Part shown: positions 28,877 to 37,261 of the stretch, piece by piece | Layout of the letters: each line of letters starts with the position of its first letter | Numbering within the stretch: position 1 is the stretch's first letter | Assembly (NCBI GenBank): GCA_027620015.1 | Contig: JAQCGH010000002.1 | Coordinates: 17,462-81,461, forward strand | DNA: 64,000 bases | Direction of reading: 5' to 3' | DNA from: Cyanobacteriota bacterium | Lineage (GTDB): Bacteria > Cyanobacteriota > Cyanobacteriia > PCC-6307 > Cyanobiaceae | Translations under genes and position numbers: made by a program | The notes under the pieces: generated by a model | Database searches by the model: none | Seen by the model: only the letters and a program-made list of their open reading frames with translations | What the model was told of the DNA's origin: nothing

Positions 28877-29602
28877 TCACTGCGGAAAAACGCTGATGCG
28901 GGCTCGTTCGATATAGCTGGGGTCAGACATGGTGTCGACCTCAAAGCTGGTCCAAGTGGCGCTTGGTGCTGGGCTGCGTTCAAGCATCGGCCACTCGATG
29001 CGCCTGCTCTGATAAGTGAGGCCCACACAAGTAAGCGCCTGGTCGTCGGCCATCAGTGACCAGAGCACGTGCACTTCGCCGCGGTCGTAGGAGATGGGGA
29101 TCTCCTGCACGCCATGCTCCGGCATACGTCCCGGAGCCAGAGTTAGACCAGTCAGATTTTCCCAACAAAGGTAAGAGCCGTTATCGGTGGGATAAAACCA
29201 GCAGGTTTCGTTTTCTGCCTCAGCCAGGGGGAAACGGTCCAGCAGCTCGACCTGCTGCGCTCGCAGCCAGGAGCCTTCGGCAGGGCCGCTAACGGCGTAG
29301 ACGCCAATCCACAGAGAGGGCACGTCAAACTGAGTCACCACTGCATCACAGATCAGGGAACGCCTCTCTGTCGCGACGCTGAGGGGGTCAGCACCTGCGA
29401 TGGTGGCGCTGCCACTAACCACCAGTTCGTCGATGCTTCCCTGCCATTGATCTGGCATGCGAAACAGCCTCAGAGCCAGGCCGCGATCAGGGCCTTGGTG
29501 GCATTGGGCCGCGACCAAAGCCTGCCAATCAACGCCCTCTTCGGGCAACTCCTGGCCCCTGGACAGCAGAAAAGCTAGGGAATGGAGCATGGGTGCCTGC
29601 AC
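28877..29602 (-). CDS. Conserved hypothetical protein (241 aa)
   Basis: The soluble protein looks beta-rich, with repeated strand-like segments (ALRLFRMPDQWQGSIDELVVSGSATIAG, LIGVYAVSG-like, ALTCVGLTYQSRRIEWP). The overall impression is a lipocalin- or phycobilin-lyase-like barrel, but I cannot match it to a named family and offer no function. There is an ATG at 29602 and a second at residue 5. It converges on glnN with 16 bases between the stops. Confidence 0.7.
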   Translation of the reverse strand: MQAPMLHSLAFLLSRGQELPEEGVDWQALVAAQCHQGPDRGLALRLFRMPDQWQGSIDELVVSGSATIAGADPLSVATERRSLICDAVVTQFDVPSLWIGVYAVSGPAEGSWLRAQQVELLDRFPLAEAENETCWFYPTDNGSYLCWENLTGLTLAPGRMPEHGVQEIPISYDRGEVHVLWSLMADDQALTCVGLTYQSRRIEWPMLERSPAPSATWTSFEVDTMSDPSYIERARISVFPQ

Positions 29603-29671
29603 AGGTCAGGGGCGCAGTAAAAGTTGACCTTAGAAGCCCTGACTGTTTATAGCGGTGTTCTTGGCTGCCGG

Positions 29672-29740
29672 TCAGAGCACCAACTCCACGATCACAAAGC
29701 CCACAAGGGCCGCAAGAGCCAGCAGAGATGGCAGACGCAT
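29672..29740 (-). CDS. Candidate 22-aa hydrophobic peptide
   Basis: An ATG at 29740 opens a 22-codon frame that is almost entirely one membrane helix (MRLPSLLALAALVGFVIV, then an Glu-containing end). An AGAAG sequence lies about six bases upstream of the ATG. It is positioned in the leader of the 241-aa gene's opposite strand gap. Very short hydrophobic frames arise by chance, so this is only a candidate. Confidence 0.25.
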   Translation of the reverse strand: MRLPSLLALAALVGFVIVELVL

Positions 29741-29870
29741 CGACTTCTTGACCGCTCAATTCTTAAATAAATCCTAGAAGCCCTGGCAGGCGCTGAATTG
29801 GGATCGGGGAGGTCTTCACATCTCTTGCTGCTGAGAGACTCTGATGATGAGGAATCGCGGACCTACTCCG

Positions 29871-30074
29871 ATGTCGAACCGCGACGGCAGTCAACGCATA
29901 GCTTTCAGTTTGGTGCTGCTGCTCGGGATAGCTATTGGCTTACACGTTTACGCCTTACGGGTGAAACAGGTAAAGCCGAGTCGCCGCCCGCCTACAACCA
30001 GCCTTAGCACCGATGGCCAGCTGAGCGTAAGAGGGTCGCAATCCAGTCAAATTCGGCGGCTGCTTGCAAACTAA
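29871..30074 (+). CDS. Small single-helix membrane protein, unrecognised
   Basis: From the ATG at 29871 the frame encodes 67 residues: a short polar start (MSNRDGSQR), one membrane helix (IAFSLVLLLGIAIGLHVYAL) and a basic, Ser-rich tail ending SSQIRRLLAN. The frame is open from 29844 with additional ATG codons. The positive residues after the helix suggest the N-terminus faces out. The family is not recognised; the composition looks like that of a real small membrane protein. Confidence 0.5.
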   Translation: MSNRDGSQRIAFSLVLLLGIAIGLHVYALRVKQVKPSRRPPTTSLSTDGQLSVRGSQSSQIRRLLAN

Positions 30075-30254
30075 AAGCTCTACTCAGCGATTGAAGGCAA
30101 AGCCAGCAAAAACTATTGCCACCCTTCACCAGCAAGCAAAACTCAATGGTTTGCTCCACTGGCAAATGCTGACCCTCGCGGAAGTTGGACCACCACGGGC
30201 TAGCAGGCTATAGAGGACAGTGGATAAATAGAGGCATAGCTGATACCCCAGACC

Positions 30255-30635
30255 ATGCAAGCCAATTTGACCGATTTGGTGGCAACCCGAGCGCCGCGGG
30301 CATCCGTAGAAACAAGCCAGTCCCAGCGTGGATTCGGTGGATCGGGCCAGAGCAAGGCAAGACGCAAAGGGGGCAAAAAACGCAGCCCAGCCCTGAGCAA
30401 GGCCGACTGGGGGCCTTTGGGCAAACATCCCGATCTTGATGCGATCGTGGCGCGTCAGCGATTGCATCTGCCCCTAGCCGGGCGTATCAGCGCAGATGAC
30501 GTGAACCGAGCCTGGAAGAGCGCTGCAGCCGAACATCACCCAGACCGAGGTGGCAGTCACGACACGATGCAAAGGGTAAATGGAGCGCGCGATCTGCTGC
30601 TTGGCCGCAGCACTGTGGTGGAAAGGTCAGATTGA
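30255..30635 (+). CDS. Small J-domain protein
   Basis: The 126-residue protein has a basic, disordered N-terminal half (RRKGGKKRSP). It ends with a J-like domain: HLPLAGRISADDVNRAWKSAAAEHHPDRGGSHDTMQRVNGARDLLL. The HPD tripeptide that stimulates DnaK ATPase is intact near residue 97. The Gly/Phe and zinc-finger regions of DnaJ are absent, so it is a type III co-chaperone with an unknown client. The ATG at 30255 follows an AT-rich leader. Confidence 0.75.
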   Translation: MQANLTDLVATRAPRASVETSQSQRGFGGSGQSKARRKGGKKRSPALSKADWGPLGKHPDLDAIVARQRLHLPLAGRISADDVNRAWKSAAAEHHPDRGGSHDTMQRVNGARDLLLGRSTVVERSD

Positions 30636-30847
30636 GTATGTGGATCTGATGGCGAACCCAACCGCTGATGAAACCACCTTGGTGCTAGTGCAATCTTGGG
30701 CCGCAGCGATGTAAACCAGCAAGAGAACTTAGAACTCCACAACCCCGCAAGAAAAGGCTGAGAGTGCAGCGAAGGCCGCAACTCGTGCTGCAGCAATCCA
30801 CGAATAGCAACGTCAGACTGCAACATAGAGGCATCTGCAGTGGCGCC

Positions 30848-31090
30848 ATGCTTTTAAATCCCTTCTGCCCGTTTAGTTCAGCCCAGATCCTCGGATTAAA
30901 GGCCACGGTCGCGCTGCTGCTCACCCTCTTGATCAAGGCCAAAATCCGCATCACTGCCTTCTCCGCACTAGGTATCTTTCTGCTACTGCTGCAAACCTTG
31001 GTATTCCTCGCCGCAGGTGGGGGCTTGGTGCTCGCAGTCGGGGGAGCAGCACTATTTGCCGGGCAGCAACGCCGCACCCAAGCGAAATGA
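30848..31090 (+). CDS. Small two-helix membrane protein, unrecognised
   Basis: An 80-residue frame from the ATG at 30848 holds two hydrophobic segments (about residues 12-32 and 37-68) separated by a short basic turn (IKAKIRIT), with a QQRRTQAK tail. The frame is open upstream to 30764, but the added residues lack coding character. Charge placement suits a helical hairpin with a cytoplasmic tail. No family is recognised. Confidence 0.45.
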   Translation: MLLNPFCPFSSAQILGLKATVALLLTLLIKAKIRITAFSALGIFLLLLQTLVFLAAGGGLVLAVGGAALFAGQQRRTQAK

Positions 31091-31504
31091 GGCCGCGACT
31101 GCCCTTTTGTACGTTCAAACCACTTATCACAGTAAATTCGAATGGTTTTGATGCTGTTCGCCCAAGTTGAGCTTGGCAACTGCAGACATTCGCATCGCTA
31201 AAAATCTGAAGTTGATCTGGAGAAATAAGCCGGATATTTGCTACGACTAGGCATGGATTTGCACGACGTAAATAATGCTATTTAAATGTTTCTGGCCCCA
31301 ATTACCAAAATCCGCCAAACCTCTTCTGGCCATTCATCTACTAAAACTTGACGTGGCAGGCGTAAGAACAGCCAAAAGCTACTATTCAATGATAGTGGAT
31401 ATATTGCTGTTTAGCAATTGCAGCCAAACCCAAGGATGAACCTCATGCCGCAAGGCTGATTTAGGGTAGATCGCCGGGCGAATCTAAACTTTTAAAGGGC
31501 ATTC

Positions 31505-31717
31505 ATGCTTGTATTTGGCAAGGGCAACGACACAATGGCTCTCTGCGTCATGCAGCGAGATGGATTTATTGATGCGGCTACGCGACATTGATATAGCGAC
31601 CGCCTCGAGCAAATACCTACCAAATCAGGAGACAGAGAAATAGACCGGCACAACCTCCGCATTGGCATGGCATTCGTAGACGCCAGAAAGGGCCTCAGCC
31701 CTCAGCAGCAAATCTAG
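31505..31717 (+). pseudogene. Possible remnant: frame interrupted by one TGA
   Basis: An ATG at 31505, preceded by AAAGGG at SD-like spacing, opens 28 codons (MLVFGKGNDTMALC and so on). A TGA follows at 31589-31591, and the same frame then continues for 41 more codons to a TAG at 31715. The second half (HNLRIGMAFVDARKGLSP) reads like protein. It may be a decayed gene; a run of this length with one stop can also occur by chance. Confidence 0.3.
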
Positions 31718-31812
31718 ACAGGCGGAGTAATGCCCCTAGTGAGCAGATAAACGCCTATATACATAATCAAGAAGGTCATAAGCAGACCAGCAACAAATAA
31801 TTTTCCGTCCAT
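31714..31812 (-). CDS. Candidate 32-aa single-helix membrane protein
   Basis: The frame starts at the ATG at 31812 and stops at the TAG at 31714-31716. It encodes a short charged start (MDGK), one long hydrophobic helix (LFVAGLLMTFLIMYIGVYLL) and a short tail (TRGITPPV). This is the size and shape of the low-molecular-weight subunits of photosystems, cytochrome b6f or NDH-1. It does not match the ones I can recall. The upstream region is AT-rich, with TA-rich -10-like stretches but no Shine-Dalgarno sequence. It is convergent with the 31505 remnant. Confidence 0.5.
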   Translation of the reverse strand: MDGKLFVAGLLMTFLIMYIGVYLLTRGITPPV

Positions 31813-31859
31813 AATTTTAAGTCAGTTTTAAATACAAAATTTTATCCAAGCGAAGCCAA

Positions 31860-32186
31860 ATGCATCACACAGGCTCAAGGCATGTGGATTATCCAACTCA
31901 GGTGCTGGGATGCTTAGGACGATCATTCCAACCAAGCAAGGGGATATGGAGTAGACAGATACTAGAGGAAATCTATCCGAACCACCCAATCTGAACAATC
32001 GGGAATGTTTTACTAGCTAGCTCCCAGCTCAATTTAGTTGCAGAAATCTCTTTTAATATCGAAGCTGCCGCCTCGCAAAGCGAGAAGAATTCAAGAAAAA
32101 CTAAACGCATTGCATTAGATATGCTAACAGCGGCTAATCGAGCAATTAACTTGGCCCTAAATATGCTATCAAGACGCATTCATTAG
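31860..32186 (+). pseudogene. Possible remnant: second frame interrupted by one TGA
   Basis: From the ATG at 31860 a frame runs 44 codons to a TGA at 31992-31994, then continues in the same frame for 63 codons to a TAG at 32184. The second part looks helical (NLVAEISFNIEAAASQSEK, then ALDMLTAANRAINLALNML). A 68-codon antisense frame (31973-32179) covers the same bases. I recognise neither. Confidence 0.25.
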
Positions 32187-32324
32187 AGCGAATCAATATC
32201 TTCAAATTTGAATAACTTCGCAATTTTCAACGGGCGACTGATTAATTCTCGCCAAATTTTCCCTTAAACACTTACTGGGAATAAGCAAAGATTATTTAAG
32301 GACTTAAAATTTATTACTTGTGAA

Positions 32325-32396
32325 TGGGTCGCCTGAGATTCGAACTCAGGACCAATCGGTTAAAAGCCGAGTGCTCTACCGCTGAGCTAGCGACCC
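32325..32396 (-). tRNA. tRNA-Lys (TTT)
   Basis: On the minus strand the cloverleaf runs from GGGTCGC (32396) to GCGACCC and discriminator A (32325). The anticodon loop is CTTTTAA (TTT, Lys), the T loop TTCGAAT, and the D arm GCTC/GAGC. All stems pair. CCA is not encoded. The 3' end faces the AT-rich tract at lower coordinates. Confidence 0.96.
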
Positions 32397-32493
32397 GCGC
32401 CCTTGGGCACATAGGGAACGTATCACCTTGGGGCTACCTCCTCCAAGAGGCGCGAGGCAGCCTTGAGAATGGCCAGACACCTGGCCACATCGT

Positions 32494-32997
32494 TTGACCA
32501 TCTTCCCTTGGCCACAACCCCAGATCCATGCCGAGGCCTGGGTGGCCGCAACGGCCGTAGTAATCGGCGATGTTCAGCTAGCAGCAGGAGCGAGCCTCTG
32601 GCCCACTGCCGTCGCCCGCGGCGACCTCTGTTCGATCGTGGTGGGTGAAGGCAGCAACGTGCAAGACGGAGCTGTGCTGCATGGTGACCCCGACCAGCCT
32701 GTGACCATCGGCGCCGATGTAACCATCGGTCATCGGGCTGTGATACACGGAGCCACCCTTAAAGACGGCTGCCTTATCGGCATTGGCGCCATCGTTCTCG
32801 ATGGCGTCACCGTGGGCGAGGAGGCCCTTGTGGCCGCCGGATCTGTTGTGACACGCGACGTACCAGCTGGAACCCTCGTTATGGGAGCCCCCGCTCAGGT
32901 GAAGCGAGAGCTCACGGCTGAAGCCCGGGCCGAGCAGCGCCAGCACGCCCGCAGCTACCGCCAACTCGCCGATGCCCATGCCAAGGCGAACGGATAA
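32494..32997 (+). CDS. Gamma-carbonic-anhydrase-like hexapeptide-repeat protein
   Basis: The 167-residue protein is a left-handed beta-helix with repeated hexapeptides (VVIGDV, VTIGAD, CLIGIG). The three zinc-ligand histidines of gamma-class carbonic anhydrases are in place (H63, H80, H85), each in its usual context ([15 protein letters not shown]). It resembles the YrdA/PaaY-type trimeric proteins more than full-length CcmM, as it has no RubisCO-like repeats. Carbonic anhydrase activity is possible but not shown by sequence. The start appears to be the TTG at 32494. Confidence 0.85.
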   Translation: MTIFPWPQPQIHAEAWVAATAVVIGDVQLAAGASLWPTAVARGDLCSIVVGEGSNVQDGAVLHGDPDQPVTIGADVTIGHRAVIHGATLKDGCLIGIGAIVLDGVTVGEEALVAAGSVVTRDVPAGTLVMGAPAQVKRELTAEARAEQRQHARSYRQLADAHAKANG

Positions 32998-33070
32998 CGA
33001 CAGATCCGGAGCTGGATGGACAAATCATGAGGTCTATTCCTTAAGATCGTTAAATCTCGTTTGGCTTCCA

Positions 33071-33193
33071 ATGGATGGTCGGCTGATTTTGGTGGTTGCT
33101 CCGATCCTGCTCGCCGCGAGCTGGGCCGTCTTCCATATCGGCCGTGCCGCCGTGGGACAGCTGCAATTGCTGCTCAAGCGGGCCCGCGCCTGA
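33071..33193 (+). CDS. psbY: Photosystem II protein Y
   Basis: The 40-residue protein reads [14 protein letters not shown], then [17 protein letters not shown], ending in a basic tail. It has a single membrane helix and matches cyanobacterial PsbY in length and pattern (MDxRxxxVxxPxLLAxxWAxxNIGxAAxxQ). PsbY sits at the edge of PSII near cytochrome b559. I chose the ATG at 33071; the frame is open upstream, but those residues are not PsbY-like. The stop lies four bases before the likely trmFO start, suggesting coupled expression. Confidence 0.88.
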   Translation: MDGRLILVVAPILLAASWAVFHIGRAAVGQLQLLLKRARA

Positions 33194-33197
33194 GCAC

Positions 33198-34571
33198 TTG
33201 AGCTCTGAGCTGCTTGTTATCGGTGCTGGTCTAGCGGGTACGGAAGCCGCCTGGCAGATCGCTCAAGCTGGCCTTGCGGTCCGGTTAGTGGAAATGCGGC
33301 CAGTGCGCCGCAGCCCTGCCCACCACAGCTCTGAATTTGGTGAGCTTGTATGCAGCAACAGCTTCGGCGCCCTAAGTAGCGATCGGGCAGCAGGCCTGCT
33401 TCAAGAGGAATTGCGGCGATTGGGTTCGTTGGTGATCAGCACTGCCGACACTCATGCCGTGCCAGCAGGCGGCGCTCTGGCCGTAGATCGAGGCCGCTAC
33501 AGCGCCGCCCTCACCGCCGCTCTGGAACAACACCCGTTGGTAACGGTGGAGCGGCGTGAGCACACCGAGCTGCCCGGTCCCGGTGAGATCGGCGTACTGG
33601 CAACCGGCCCGCTCACCAGCGAGTCCCTGGCAGAACAGCTGCGGCAATTCACAGGCAGGGCAGAGTGCCACTTCTTCGATGCGGCCAGCCCGATCGTTGA
33701 GGGCGAGAGCATTGATCTCTCGGTGGCGTTCCGTGCCAGCCGCTACGACAAGGGGGATGCCGACTACATCAACTGCCCAATGGACCGGGACCAATTTTTG
33801 GGGTTTCGGCAGGAGCTGCTAACTGCCGAGCAAGCCGAGCTGAAGGAATTCGAGCAGGAGAGCGCTCAGTTCTTTGAGGGCTGTCTCCCCATCGAGGAGC
33901 TGGCCCGCCGCGGCGAAGACACCATGCGCTACGGCCCGCTCAAGCCCATTGGCCTCTGGGATCCCCGCTGGGGCGATGTGAACAATCGCGATGTACGCCG
34001 CGCCAAACGGGCCTACGCGGTGGTGCAGCTGCGCCAGGAAGACAAGGACGGGCGCCTCTGGAACCTGGTTGGCTTCCAGACCAACCTGAAATGGGGCGAG
34101 CAAAAACGAGTGCTGCGACTCATCCCAGGACTGGAAAACGCCGAGTTTGTGCGCTTCGGCGTGATGCACCGCAACACCTTTCTGGAATCGCCCCAGCTGC
34201 TCGATGCAACCTTGCAATTCCGTAGCCGGCCCACCCTGCTGGCCGCAGGTCAAATTACCGGCACCGAGGGCTACGCCGCGGCGGTGGCCGGCGGCTGGCT
34301 GGCTGGCACAAACGCAGCCCGGCTGGCTCTTGGCCAAGAGCCTCTGAGCCTGCCCAAAACCACCATGCTCGGCGCCCTCAGTCACTTCATAGCCGAAGCG
34401 CCCAGCAAGAAGTTCCAGCCCATGCCGCCAAACTTCGGCCTACTGCCCGAATTGGCCGAACGCATCCGCGATAAACGGGCCCGCTACGGCGCCTACCGCG
34501 ACCGAGCTCTGGCGGATCTTGAGCCTTTCACTCGGCACCTACAACTGCACCGCGTTTGCGCCGCTGCCTAG
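33198..34571 (+). CDS. trmFO: tRNA (uracil-54-C5)-methyltransferase, folate/FAD-dependent
   Basis: TrmFO uses methylenetetrahydrofolate and FADH2 to make m5U54 in the T loop of tRNA. The N-terminal FAD fold ([20 protein letters not shown]), the [28 protein letters not shown] signature and the C-terminal [25 protein letters not shown] motif are diagnostic of the Gid/TrmFO family. I start at the TTG at 33198, giving 457 residues beginning two codons before the Rossmann strand. The frame extends back to 33096, but that part overlaps psbY. Confidence 0.94.
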   Translation: MSSELLVIGAGLAGTEAAWQIAQAGLAVRLVEMRPVRRSPAHHSSEFGELVCSNSFGALSSDRAAGLLQEELRRLGSLVISTADTHAVPAGGALAVDRGRYSAALTAALEQHPLVTVERREHTELPGPGEIGVLATGPLTSESLAEQLRQFTGRAECHFFDAASPIVEGESIDLSVAFRASRYDKGDADYINCPMDRDQFLGFRQELLTAEQAELKEFEQESAQFFEGCLPIEELARRGEDTMRYGPLKPIGLWDPRWGDVNNRDVRRAKRAYAVVQLRQEDKDGRLWNLVGFQTNLKWGEQKRVLRLIPGLENAEFVRFGVMHRNTFLESPQLLDATLQFRSRPTLLAAGQITGTEGYAAAVAGGWLAGTNAARLALGQEPLSLPKTTMLGALSHFIAEAPSKKFQPMPPNFGLLPELAERIRDKRARYGAYRDRALADLEPFTRHLQLHRVCAAA

Positions 34572-34598
34572 GGTCGCTTCAGCCTCTCCAGCCAAACG

Positions 34599-36128
34599 GT
34601 GACCAGCAAGCCTGCTCCCATCTGGGATGTGATCGTGATCGGGGCCGGCATCGGTGGCCTGGTCACAGCTTCCCAGTTGGCCGCCAAGGGGGCAAAAGTG
34701 CTTGTGCTGGAGCGCTACCTGATCCCGGGGGGCAGCGGCGGCAGCTTCAAGCGCCAGGGCTACACATTTGATGTGGGCGCCTCGATGATCTTCGGCTTCG
34801 GCGAGAAGGGGCACACCAACCTGCTCACCCGCGCCTTGGCGGACGTGGGCCAGCACTGCGAAACAGTGCCAGATCCAACCCAGCTCGAATATCACCTCCC
34901 AGGCGGACTGAATGTGGCGGTGTCACGCGATTACCAGCAGTTCATCGCCGATCTCACCGCTCTGTTTCCCCACGAAGCGAAGGGCCTCCGCGCCTTCTAT
35001 GACGCCTGCTGGCAGGTTTTCAACTGCCTCGATGCGATGCCCTTGCTCTCGCTTGAGGATCCCACCTACCTGGCCAAGGTGTTCTTCAAAGCACCCTTGG
35101 CCTGCCTTGGCCTAGCCCGCTGGCTGCCGGTGAACGTGGGCGATGTAGCGCTGCAGCACATCAGCGATCCGGCCCTGCTCAAGTTCATTGACATGGAGTG
35201 CTTCTGCTGGAGCGTGATGCCGGCCAATCTCACGCCAATGATCAATGCGGGCATGGTGTTCTCCGATCGTCATGCCGGGGGCATCAACTACCCCAAGGGC
35301 GGCGTTGGCGTGATCGCCGAGAAGCTAGTAGCGGGACTGGAGAGCCATGGCGGCTCAATTCGCTACAAGTCGAGGGTCACCAAGGTGCTGCTTGAAAACA
35401 ACACTGCGGTGGGAATAAAGCTTGCCAGTGGCGAGGAACTGCGAGCCCGCCGCGTGGTGAGCAACGCCACCCGCTGGGACACCTTTGGCGCTCTGGTGGA
35501 TGCCGCCCACACCCCCAAGGCCGAAACCACTTGGCGGCGACGCTACAAGCCCTCCCCTTCCTTTCTCTCCATGCACTTGGGCATCGATGCCCAAGTCGTG
35601 CCCAAGGGTTACCACTGCCACCACCTGCTACTGGAGCGCTGGGAGGAGATGGAGGCCGAGCAAGGGGTGGTGTTCGTATCGGTGCCAACCCTGCTGGATC
35701 CGGAGCTTGCCCCGGCTGAGCGCCACATCCTGCATGCATTTACGCCCAGCTCTATGGAGCACTGGCAAGGGCTCACGCCAGCGGCATATCGAGCCAAAAA
35801 GCAGGCGGATGCCGACCGGCTGATCGGCCGGCTCGAGGCGATCCTGCCCGGTCTCAGCAACGCCGTCCGTCATCGCGAAGTCGGCACGCCGCGCAGCCAC
35901 CGGCGCTTCCTGGGCCGCATGGGTGGCAGCTACGGCCCGATCCCTGCCCTACGCCTGCCGGGGCTACTGCCGATGCCCTTCAACCGCACCGGTCTTAGCG
36001 GCTTGTATGCGGTGGGGGATTCCTGTTTCCCTGGCCAGGGCCTAAACGCGGTGGCATTTAGTGGTTTTGCTTGCGCCCACCGCATCGGGGCGGACCTGGG
36101 ACTCAACCCATGGGCGTTGCCAGATTGA
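34599..36128 (+). CDS. crtH: Carotenoid (prolycopene) isomerase
   Basis: CrtH/CRTISO converts tetra-cis-lycopene to all-trans-lycopene in the plant-type carotenoid pathway at the membrane. The 509-residue flavoprotein has an N-terminal dinucleotide motif (VIGAGIGGLVTASQLAAKGA) followed by PGGSGGSFKRQGYTFDVGASMIFGFG. It closes with the C-terminal FAD motif GLYAVGDSCFPGQGLNAVAFSG. This pattern fits CrtH rather than CrtI/CrtO. The start is the GTG at 34599, 28 bases after trmFO. Confidence 0.92.
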   Translation: MTSKPAPIWDVIVIGAGIGGLVTASQLAAKGAKVLVLERYLIPGGSGGSFKRQGYTFDVGASMIFGFGEKGHTNLLTRALADVGQHCETVPDPTQLEYHLPGGLNVAVSRDYQQFIADLTALFPHEAKGLRAFYDACWQVFNCLDAMPLLSLEDPTYLAKVFFKAPLACLGLARWLPVNVGDVALQHISDPALLKFIDMECFCWSVMPANLTPMINAGMVFSDRHAGGINYPKGGVGVIAEKLVAGLESHGGSIRYKSRVTKVLLENNTAVGIKLASGEELRARRVVSNATRWDTFGALVDAAHTPKAETTWRRRYKPSPSFLSMHLGIDAQVVPKGYHCHHLLLERWEEMEAEQGVVFVSVPTLLDPELAPAERHILHAFTPSSMEHWQGLTPAAYRAKKQADADRLIGRLEAILPGLSNAVRHREVGTPRSHRRFLGRMGGSYGPIPALRLPGLLPMPFNRTGLSGLYAVGDSCFPGQGLNAVAFSGFACAHRIGADLGLNPWALPD

Positions 36129-36443
36129 ATTGGCGGTAAGCCCAGGCAAGGCCTCACCTGGTCAAGTGGTGGAGGTTGCCGATTGCTTGATCTTCATATA
36201 CAGCATTCCAGAGATCAGCCCCAACATGCAGACCATGCTTCTCAATTTCTGCTATTTAAAAATGTTTAGTCTTATAATTATATCGGCATACTCCCGCATA
36301 AGCTCTAGCTATTTAGCTTCATCCATAAGATCACGAAGGTTGCCATATCTGGGCGTGCAGGTTCGCCAAACCAAATCCGAACCAACGAAGACACGCCCTA
36401 CCTCCATACGCTGGGCTAAGAACGTCAGCGATTCATTATCTCC
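36129..36443. other. AT-rich intergenic region, no gene seen
   Basis: The 315 bases between crtH and the next small gene include an AT-rich run at about 36235-36300. A long plus-strand frame crosses the region but has odd composition and overlaps real genes at both ends, so I do not call it. No hairpin with a T-run is evident. It probably holds the promoter of the 36444 gene. Confidence 0.6.
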
Positions 36444-36728
36444 ATGGCTAGCTCCCGTACTCCCAGCTCCGCCGAACTGGCTACCTACCTAGAGCAACGC
36501 GGCGAGCTGAGCAAGCCCTGGATGCTACAGCTACTGCGGCTCACCAAGCTCAAAGAGGCCAAAGACAGCATGGATCCAGACGCCTACATGGCCAGCCTGC
36601 AGGAGGCCCATTCCGATCTGATGAGACTTGGCGAATTCTGGAAAGGCCGCGAGCAGGAAGTTTTCGGCGGTCGTTACCAGCCAACGACCTTGATCGAACC
36701 CTTACCGGGCTCCCCTGAAGATCGATGA
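36444..36728 (+). CDS. Conserved small hypothetical protein (94 aa)
   Basis: This soluble, helical, mostly charged protein contains LATYLEQRGELSKPWMLQLLRLTKLKEAKDSMDPDAY and a WKGREQEVFGGRY segment. Strong coding character and coupling to the next gene (ATGA at 36725) support it. I do not recognise the family. There are no Cys residues, no membrane helix and no obvious catalytic motif. Confidence 0.7.
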   Translation: MASSRTPSSAELATYLEQRGELSKPWMLQLLRLTKLKEAKDSMDPDAYMASLQEAHSDLMRLGEFWKGREQEVFGGRYQPTTLIEPLPGSPEDR

Positions 36729-37261
36729 CTGGCGCCAAGACCTCCAGCAGCGAAAACTATCCGATGGCAGCGCTGATCCGCATCGCACTGATCGCTCTCT
36801 ATCTAGCAATGGTGGCTCCCCTGCCCCTGCTTGCACCAACGGAGCTCAAATTACTGCTTTGGCTGGCCCTAGTCCTGGGCCTAGGTTTAGTTTTTGCAGC
36901 TACCAGTGAAGCTGTTGAGCTAGACGCTGATGGTATTCGGGTTGGTCATCCCAGCTGGTGTGCCTGGTTGCTGCGCCGCAGTTGGAGTCTGCCCTGGAAA
37001 TGCATCAGCGGGCTAACACCAGTAGCCACAAGCCAGGGGGGCAGGGTCTTTTACGTGAGAGGAGAAGACGGCTCGGCATATCTTTTACCCCAAAGGGTTG
37101 CTGGGTTCGAGCAATTTTTGGGCCGCTTCAGCCAGGAAACGGGCATCAACACCAGCTCAATAGGCCGTATAAGCCCACCCTGGACATATCAACTGTTAGC
37201 AGGCCTAAGCGTAGGGATGCTGCTTGGGGAAATGATTTGGGCGCTTAAACTAGTGAATTGA
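36725..37261 (+). CDS. Conserved membrane protein with PH-like region (178 aa)
   Basis: The protein has two adjacent N-terminal membrane helices (about residues 15-35 and 40-60). A beta-rich part follows (AVELDADGIRVGHPSW, then SLPWKCISGLTPVATSQGGRVFYVRGEDGSAYLLP), with a C-terminal helix near residue 160. Two helices followed by short strands recall small bacterial PH-like membrane proteins, but this is only resemblance. It overlaps the preceding gene by four bases and the convergent regulator stop by about 17. Confidence 0.65.
   Translation: MTGAKTSSSENYPMAALIRIALIALYLAMVAPLPLLAPTELKLLLWLALVLGLGLVFAATSEAVELDADGIRVGHPSWCAWLLRRSWSLPWKCISGLTPVATSQGGRVFYVRGEDGSAYLLPQRVAGFEQFLGRFSQETGINTSSIGRISPPWTYQLLAGLSVGMLLGEMIWALKLVN

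Larger units (their letters stand above)
31091..32324. other. Gene-poor AT-rich tract beside tRNA-Lys
   Basis: These 1.2 kb carry no long intact gene and are visibly richer in A and T than the rest of the window. The tract abuts the 3' end of tRNA-Lys, the usual attachment side for integrative elements. No integrase, transposase or repeated copy of the tRNA end was found. It contains one good small membrane-protein frame (31714-31812, minus) and two frames broken by single in-frame TGA codons (31505-31717 and 31860-32186, plus). Confidence 0.6.

Noticed and set aside
31973..32179. 68-codon minus-strand frame in the AT-rich tract
   Set aside because: It is antisense to another equally plausible interrupted frame, and I recognise neither; not called as a gene.
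36061..36492. 143-codon frame between crtH and the 36444 gene
   Set aside because: It overlaps both real genes, has unusual composition over an AT-rich run and lacks a recognisable domain.
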